Notes under the pieces: generated by a model | Databases searched by the model: none | What the model was told of the DNA's origin: nothing | Seen by the model: the letters and a program-made list of their open reading frames with translations, nothing else | NCBI RefSeq assembly: GCF_030247195.1 | Contig: NW_026683306.1 | Coordinates: forward strand, 35,411-99,410 | Source: Topomyia yanbarensis | Lineage: Eukaryota > Arthropoda > Insecta > Diptera > Culicidae | Reading direction: 5' to 3' | DNA length: 64,000 nt | Position numbers and translations under genes: made by a program | Part shown: positions 57,201 through 64,000 of the stretch, piece by piece | Layout of the letters: each line of letters starts with the position of its first letter | How positions within the stretch are numbered: the stretch's first letter is position 1

Positions 57201-60200
57201 CAATCAAATCAATCAAATCAATCAAATCAATCAAATCAATCAAATCAATCAAATCAATCAAATCAATCAAATCAATCAAATCAATCAAATCAATCAAATC
57301 AATCAAATCAATCAAATCAATCAAATCAATCAAATCAATCAAATCAATCAAATCAATCAAATCAATCAAATCAATCAAATCAATCAAATCAATCAAATCA
57401 ATCAAATCAATCAAATCAATCAAATCAATCAAATCAATCAAATCAATCAAATCAATCAAATCAATCAAATCAATCAAATCAATCAAATCAATCAAATCAA
57501 TCAAATCAATCAAATCAATCAAATCAATCAAATCAATCAAATCAATCAAATCAATCAAATCAATCAAATCAATCAAATCAATCAAATCAATCAAATCAAT
57601 CAAATCAATCAAATCAATCAAATCAATCAAATCAATCAAATCAATCAAATCAATCAAATCAATCAAATCAATCAAATCAATCAAATCAATCAAATCAATC
57701 AAATCAATCAAATCAATCAAATCAATCAAATCAATCAAATCAATCAAATCAATCAAATCAATCAAATCAATCAAATCAATCAAATCAATCAAATCAATCA
57801 AATCAATCAAATCAATCAAATCAATCAAATCAATCAAATCAATCAAATCAATCAAATCAATCAAATCAATCAAATCAATCAAATCAATCAAATCAATCAA
57901 ATCAATCAAATCAATCAAATCAATCAAATCAATCAAATCAATCAAATCAATCAAATCAATCAAATCAATCAAATCAATCAAATCAATCAAATCAATCAAA
58001 TCAATCAAATCAATCAAATCAATCAAATCAATCAAATCAATCAAATCAATCAAATCAATCAAATCAATCAAATCAATCAAATCAATCAAATCAATCAAAT
58101 CAATCAAATCAATCAAATCAATCAAATCAATCAAATCAATCAAATCAATCAAATCAATCAAATCAATCAAATCAATCAAATCAATCAAATCAATCAAATC
58201 AATCAAATCAATCAAATCAATCAAATCAATCAAATCAATCAAATCAATCAAATCAATCAAATCAATCAAATCAATCAAATCAATCAAATCAATCAAATCA
58301 ATCAAATCAATCAAATCAATCAAATCAATCAAATCAATCAAATCAATCAAATCAATCAAATCAATCAAATCAATCAAATCAATCAAATCAATCAAATCAA
58401 TCAAATCAATCAAATCAATCAAATCAATCAAATCAATCAAATCAATCAAATCAATCAAATCAATCAAATCAATCAAATCAATCAAATCAATCAAATCAAT
58501 CAAATCAATCAAATCAATCAAATCAATCAAATCAATCAAATCAATCAAATCAATCAAATCAATCAAATCAATCAAATCAATCAAATCAATCAAATCAATC
58601 AAATCAATCAAATCAATCAAATCAATCAAATCAATCAAATCAATCAAATCAATCAAATCAATCAAATCAATCAAATCAATCAAATCAATCAAATCAATCA
58701 AATCAATCAAATCAATCAAATCAATCAAATCAATCAAATCAATCAAATCAATCAAATCAATCAAATCAATCAAATCAATCAAATCAATCAAATCAATCAA
58801 ATCAATCAAATCAATCAAATCAATCAAATCAATCAAATCAATCAAATCAATCAAATCAATCAAATCAATCAAATCAATCAAATCAATCAAATCAATCAAA
58901 TCAATCAAATCAATCAAATCAATCAAATCAATCAAATCAATCAAATCAATCAAATCAATCAAATCAATCAAATCAATCAAATCAATCAAATCAATCAAAT
59001 CAATCAAATCAATCAAATCAATCAAATCAATCAAATCAATCAAATCAATCAAATCAATCAAATCAATCAAATCAATCAAATCAATCAAATCAATCAAATC
59101 AATCAAATCAATCAAATCAATCAAATCAATCAAATCAATCAAATCAATCAAATCAATCAAATCAATCAAATCAATCAAATCAATCAAATCAATCAAATCA
59201 ATCAAATCAATCAAATCAATCAAATCAATCAAATCAATCAAATCAATCAAATCAATCAAATCAATCAAATCAATCAAATCAATCAAATCAATCAAATCAA
59301 TCAAATCAATCAAATCAATCAAATCAATCAAATCAATCAAATCAATCAAATCAATCAAATCAATCAAATCAATCAAATCAATCAAATCAATCAAATCAAT
59401 CAAATCAATCAAATCAATCAAATCAATCAAATCAATCAAATCAATCAAATCAATCAAATCAATCAAATCAATCAAATCAATCAAATCAATCAAATCAATC
59501 AAATCAATCAAATCAATCAAATCAATCAAATCAATCAAATCAATCAAATCAATCAAATCAATCAAATCAATCAAATCAATCAAATCACAATCAACAATCA
59601 ATCAAATCAATCAAATCAATCAAATCAATCAAATCAATCAAATCAATCAAATCAATCAAATCAATCAAATCAATCAAATCAATCAAATCAATCAAATCAA
59701 TCAAATCAATCAAATCAATCAAATCAATCAAATCAATCAAATCAATCAAATCAATCAAATCAATCAAATCAATCAAATCAATCAAATCAATCAAATCAAT
59801 CAAATCAATCAAATCAATCAAATCAATCAAATCAATCAAATCAATCAAATCAATCAAATCAATCAAATCAATCAAATCAATCAAATCAATCAAATCAATC
59901 AAATCAATCAAATCAATCAAATCAATCAAATCAATCAAATCAATCAAATCAATCAAATCAATCAAATCAATCAAATCAATCAAATCAATCAAATCAATCA
60001 AATCAATCAAATCAATCAAATCAATCAAATCAATCAAATCAATCAAATCAATCAAATCAATCAAATCAATCAAATCAATCAAATCAATCAAATCAATCAA
60101 ATCAATCAAATCAATCAAATCAATCAAATCAATCAAATCAATCAAATCAATCAAATCAATCAAATCAATCAAATCAATCAAATCAATCAAATCAATCAAA

Positions 60201-63200
60201 TCAATCAAATCAATCAAATCAATCAAATCAATCAAATCAATCAAATCAATCAAATCAATCAAATCAATCAAATCAATCAAATCAATCAAATCAATCAAAT
60301 CAATCAAATCAATCAAATCAATCAAATCAATCAAATCAATCAAATCAATCAAATCAATCAAATCAATCAAATCAATCAAATCAATCAAATCAATCAAATC
60401 AATCAAATCAATCAAATCAATCAAATCAATCAAATCAATCAAATCAATCAAATCAATCAAATCAATCAAATCAATCAAATCAATCAAATCAATCAAATCA
60501 ATCAAATCAATCAAATCAATCAAATCAATCAAATCAATCAAATCAATCAAATCAATCAAATCAATCAAATCAATCAAATCAATCAAATCAATCAAATCAA
60601 TCAAATCAATCAAATCAATCAAATCAATCAAATCAATCAAATCAATCAAATCAATCAAATCAATCAAATCAATCAAATCAATCAAATCAATCAAATCAAT
60701 CAAATCAATCAAATCAATCAAATCAATCAAATCAATCAAATCAATCAAATCAATCAAATCAATCAAATCAATCAAATCAATCAAATCAATCAAATCAATC
60801 AAATCAATCAAATCAATCAAATCAATCAAATCAATCAAATCAATCAAATCAATCAAATCAATCAAATCAATCAAATCAATCAAATCAATCAAATCAATCA
60901 AATCAATCAAATCAATCAAATCAATCAAATCAATCAAATCAATCAAATCAATCAAATCAATCAAATCAATCAAATCAATCAAATCAATCAAATCAATCAA
61001 ATCAATCAAATCAATCAAATCAATCAAATCAATCAAATCAATCAAATCAATCAAATCAATCAAATCAATCAAATCAATCAAATCAATCAAATCAATCAAA
61101 TCAATCAAATCAATCAAATCAATCAAATCAATCAAATCAATCAAATCAATCAAATCAATCAAATCAATCAAATCAATCAAATCAATCAAATCAATCAAAT
61201 CAATCAAATCAATCAAATCAATCAAATCAATCAAATCAATCAAATCAATCAAATCAATCAAATCAATCAAATCAATCAAATCAATCAAATCAATCAAATC
61301 AATCAAATCAATCAAATCAATCAAATCAATCAAATCAATCAAATCAATCAAATCAATCAAATCAATCAAATCAATCAAATCAATCAAATCAATCAAATCA
61401 ATCAAATCAATCAAATCAATCAAATCAATCAAATCAATCAAATCAATCAAATCAATCAAATCAATCAAATCAATCAAATCAATCAAATCAATCAAATCAA
61501 TCAAATCAATCAAATCAATCAAATCAATCAAATCAATCAAATCAATCAAATCAATCAAATCAATCAAATCAATCAAATCAATCAAATCAATCAAATCAAT
61601 CAAATCAATCAAATCAATCAAATCAATCAAATCAATCAAATCAATCAAATCAATCAAATCAATCAAATCAATCAAATCAATCAAATCAATCAAATCAATC
61701 AAATCAATCAAATCAATCAAATCAATCAAATCAATCAAATCAATCAAATCAATCAAATCAATCAAATCAATCAAATCAATCAAATCAATCAAATCAATCA
61801 AATCAATCAAATCAATCAAATCAATCAAATCAATCAAATCAATCAAATCAATCAAATCAATCAAATCAATCAAATCAATCAAATCAATCAAATCAATCAA
61901 ATCAATCAAATCAATCAAATCAATCAAATCAATCAAATCAATCAAATCAATCAAATCAATCAAATCAATCAAATCAATCAAATCAATCAAATCAATCAAA
62001 TCAATCAAATCAATCAAATCAATCAAATCAATCAAATCAATCAAATCAATCAAATCAATCAAATCAATCAAATCAATCAAATCAATCAAATCAATCAAAT
62101 CAATCAAATCAATCAAATCAATCAAATCAATCAAATCAATCAAATCAATCAAATCAATCAAATCAATCAAATCAATCAAATCAATCAAATCAATCAAATC
62201 AATCAAATCAATCAAATCAATCAAATCAATCAAATCAATCAAATCAATCAAATCAATCAAATCAATCAAATCAATCAAATCAATCAAATCAATCAAATCA
62301 ATCAAATCAATCAAATCAATCAAATCAATCAAATCAATCAAATCAATCAAATCAATCAAATCAATCAAATCAATCAAATCAATCAAATCAATCAAATCAA
62401 TCAAATCAATCAAATCAATCAAATCAATCAAATCAATCAAATCAATCAAATCAATCAAATCAATCAAATCAATCAAATCAATCAAATCAATCAAATCAAT
62501 CAAATCAATCAAATCAATCAAATCAATCAAATCAATCAAATCAATCAAATCAATCAAATCAATCAAATCAATCAAATCAATCAAATCAATCAAATCAATC
62601 AAATCAATCAAATCAATCAAATCAATCAAATCAATCAAATCAATCAAATCAATCAAATCAATCAAATCAATCAAATCAATCAAATCAATCAAATCAATCA
62701 AATCAATCAAATCAATCAAATCAATCAAATCAATCAAATCAATCAAATCAATCAAATCAATCAAATCAATCAAATCAATCAAATCAATCAAATCAATCAA
62801 ATCAATCAAATCAATCAAATCAATCAAATCAATCAAATCAATCAAATCAATCAAATCAATCAAATCAATCAAATCAATCAAATCAATCAAATCAATCAAA
62901 TCAATCAAATCAATCAAATCAATCAAATCAATCAAATCAATCAAATCAATCAAATCAATCAAATCAATCAAATCAATCAAATCAATCAAATCAATCAAAT
63001 CAATCAAATCAATCAAATCAATCAAATCAATCAAATCAATCAAATCAATCAATTCAATCAATTCAATCAATTCAATCAAATCAATCAAATCAATCAAATC
63101 AATCAAATCAATCAAATCAATCAAATCAATCAAACCAATCAAATCAATCAAATCAATCAAATCAATCAAATCAATCAAATCAATTAAATCAATCAAATCA

Positions 63201-64000
63201 ATCAAATCAATCAAATCAATCAAATCAATCAAATCAATCAAATCAATCAAATCAATCAAATCAATCAAATCAATCAAATCAATCAAATCAATCAAATCAA
63301 TCAAATCAATCAAATCAATCAAATCAATCAAATCAATCAAATCAATCAAATCAATCAAATCAATCAAATCAATCAAATCAATCAAATCAATCAAATCAAT
63401 CAAATCAATCAAATCAATCAAATCAATCAAATCAATCAAATCAATCAAATCAATCAAATCAATCAAATCAATCAAATCAATCAAATCAATCAAATCAATC
63501 AAATCAATCAAATCAATCAAATCAATCAAATCAATCAAATCAATCAAATCAATCAAATCAATCAAATCAATCAAATCAATCAAATCAATCAAATCAATCA
63601 AATCAATCAAATCTATCAAATCAATCAAATCAATCAAATCAATCAAATCAATCAAATCAATCAAATCAATCAAATCAATCAAATCAATCAAATCAATCAA
63701 ATCAATCAAATCAATCAAATCAATCAAATCAATCAAATCAATCAAATCAATCAAATCAATCAAATCAATCAAATCAATCAAATCAATCAAATCAATCAAA
63801 TCAATCAAATCAATCAAATCAATCAAATCAATCAAATCAATCAAATCAATCAAATCAATCAAATCAATCAAATCAATCAAATCAATCAAATCAATCAAAT
63901 CAATCAAATCAATCAAATCAATCAAATCAATCAAATCAATCAAATCAATCAAATCAATCAAATCAATCAAATCAATCAAATCAATCAAATCAATCAAATC
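51245..64000 (+). repeat. 9-bp satellite array 2, unit ATCAATCAA, at least 12.7 kb
   Basis: About 1,417 tandem 9-bp units, running past the right edge. Substitutions are very few: two adjacent units with CAGTC near 51380-51400, three with TTCAATC near 63050-63075, single changes near 63134, 63184 and 63613. Units of altered length occur at about 53116, 53172, 53507, 53835 and 59585. All three forward frames and one reverse frame lack stops, giving open frames of up to 3,980 codons that are artefacts of the period. Assembly may not give the true length. Confidence 0.97.

Noticed and set aside
51245..63187. An open frame of 3,980 codons on the forward strand
   Set aside because: It is the 9-bp satellite read in three successive phases (Asn-Gln-Ile, Asn-Gln-Ser, Lys-Ser-Ile). 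A 9-bp unit without in-frame stops is open for any length.
50822..63997. Long reverse-strand open frames (repeats of Leu-Ile-Asp)
   Set aside because: Reverse reading of the same satellite, only one of three phases open. No promoter, start context or non-repeat domain.

Overview
This window reads as gene-poor, repeat-dense insect DNA, most likely from a culicine mosquito (Aedes or a relative). That inference rests on the transposon repertoire recalled from mosquito genomes: an I-group LINE with an RNase H domain, a CR1-like LINE with a PHD-finger ORF1, an R1-clade LINE, a BEL/Pao LTR element, and a dispersed repeat running from TTTTAATCCACCTA to a motif containing CGGCCCTCCGGGCC. No intact host gene was found. 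The only recognisable host-derived sequence is a broken, intronless retrocopy of thioredoxin-like protein 1 (TXNL1) at 24.0-24.9 kb. No tRNA, rRNA or CRISPR was seen.

Layout. 1-2.28 kb is one arm of an inverted duplication; its partner is 40.04-43.02 kb. 2.3-11.5 kb is a broken I-group LINE (copy A), interrupted at 3.03-7.37 kb by a composite insertion holding duplicated promoter-like units, an 84-bp TA-flanked MITE and a reverse-strand CR1-like LINE (copy B). 11.5-17.95 kb is a reverse-strand BEL/Pao element with one recognisable LTR and a 961-bp hAT-type MITE inside it. 17.95-21.41 kb is a second CR1-like LINE (copy C) lying against the BEL gag in the opposite direction. 22.4-28.2 kb is an AT-rich relative of the I-group LINE (copy F), split by a CGAA-rich insertion that carries the TXNL1 retrocopy. 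At 28.22 kb a third I-group LINE (copy D) entered F. Its 14-bp target duplication recurs at 50.42 kb, so the 22.2 kb between belongs to one insertion footprint that later grew by nesting. Inside that footprint are copy D with a MITE in its 3' UTR, a 9-bp satellite, an RTE-like fragment, dispersed repeats, the second inverted arm with its own MITE, and an R1-clade LINE (copy E, 43.24-48.80 kb).

50.5-64.0 kb is a second satellite locus. It starts with the same roughly 400-bp leader as the first, passes through ATGAATCAA units, and from 51.245 kb becomes an almost perfect array of ATCAATCAA running off the window: at least 12.7 kb, about 1,400 units. The dominant unit is the same string that I recall as the PBX1/Extradenticle-type homeodomain consensus.

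Every retroelement carries disabling lesions (frameshifts, nonsense codons, loss of part of the RT active site). The region behaves as a layered sink for transposons next to an expanding satellite. The notable structural points are the shared satellite leader, the one-base change of the monomer, the datable nesting order, and several non-autonomous DNA elements with clear terminal repeats.
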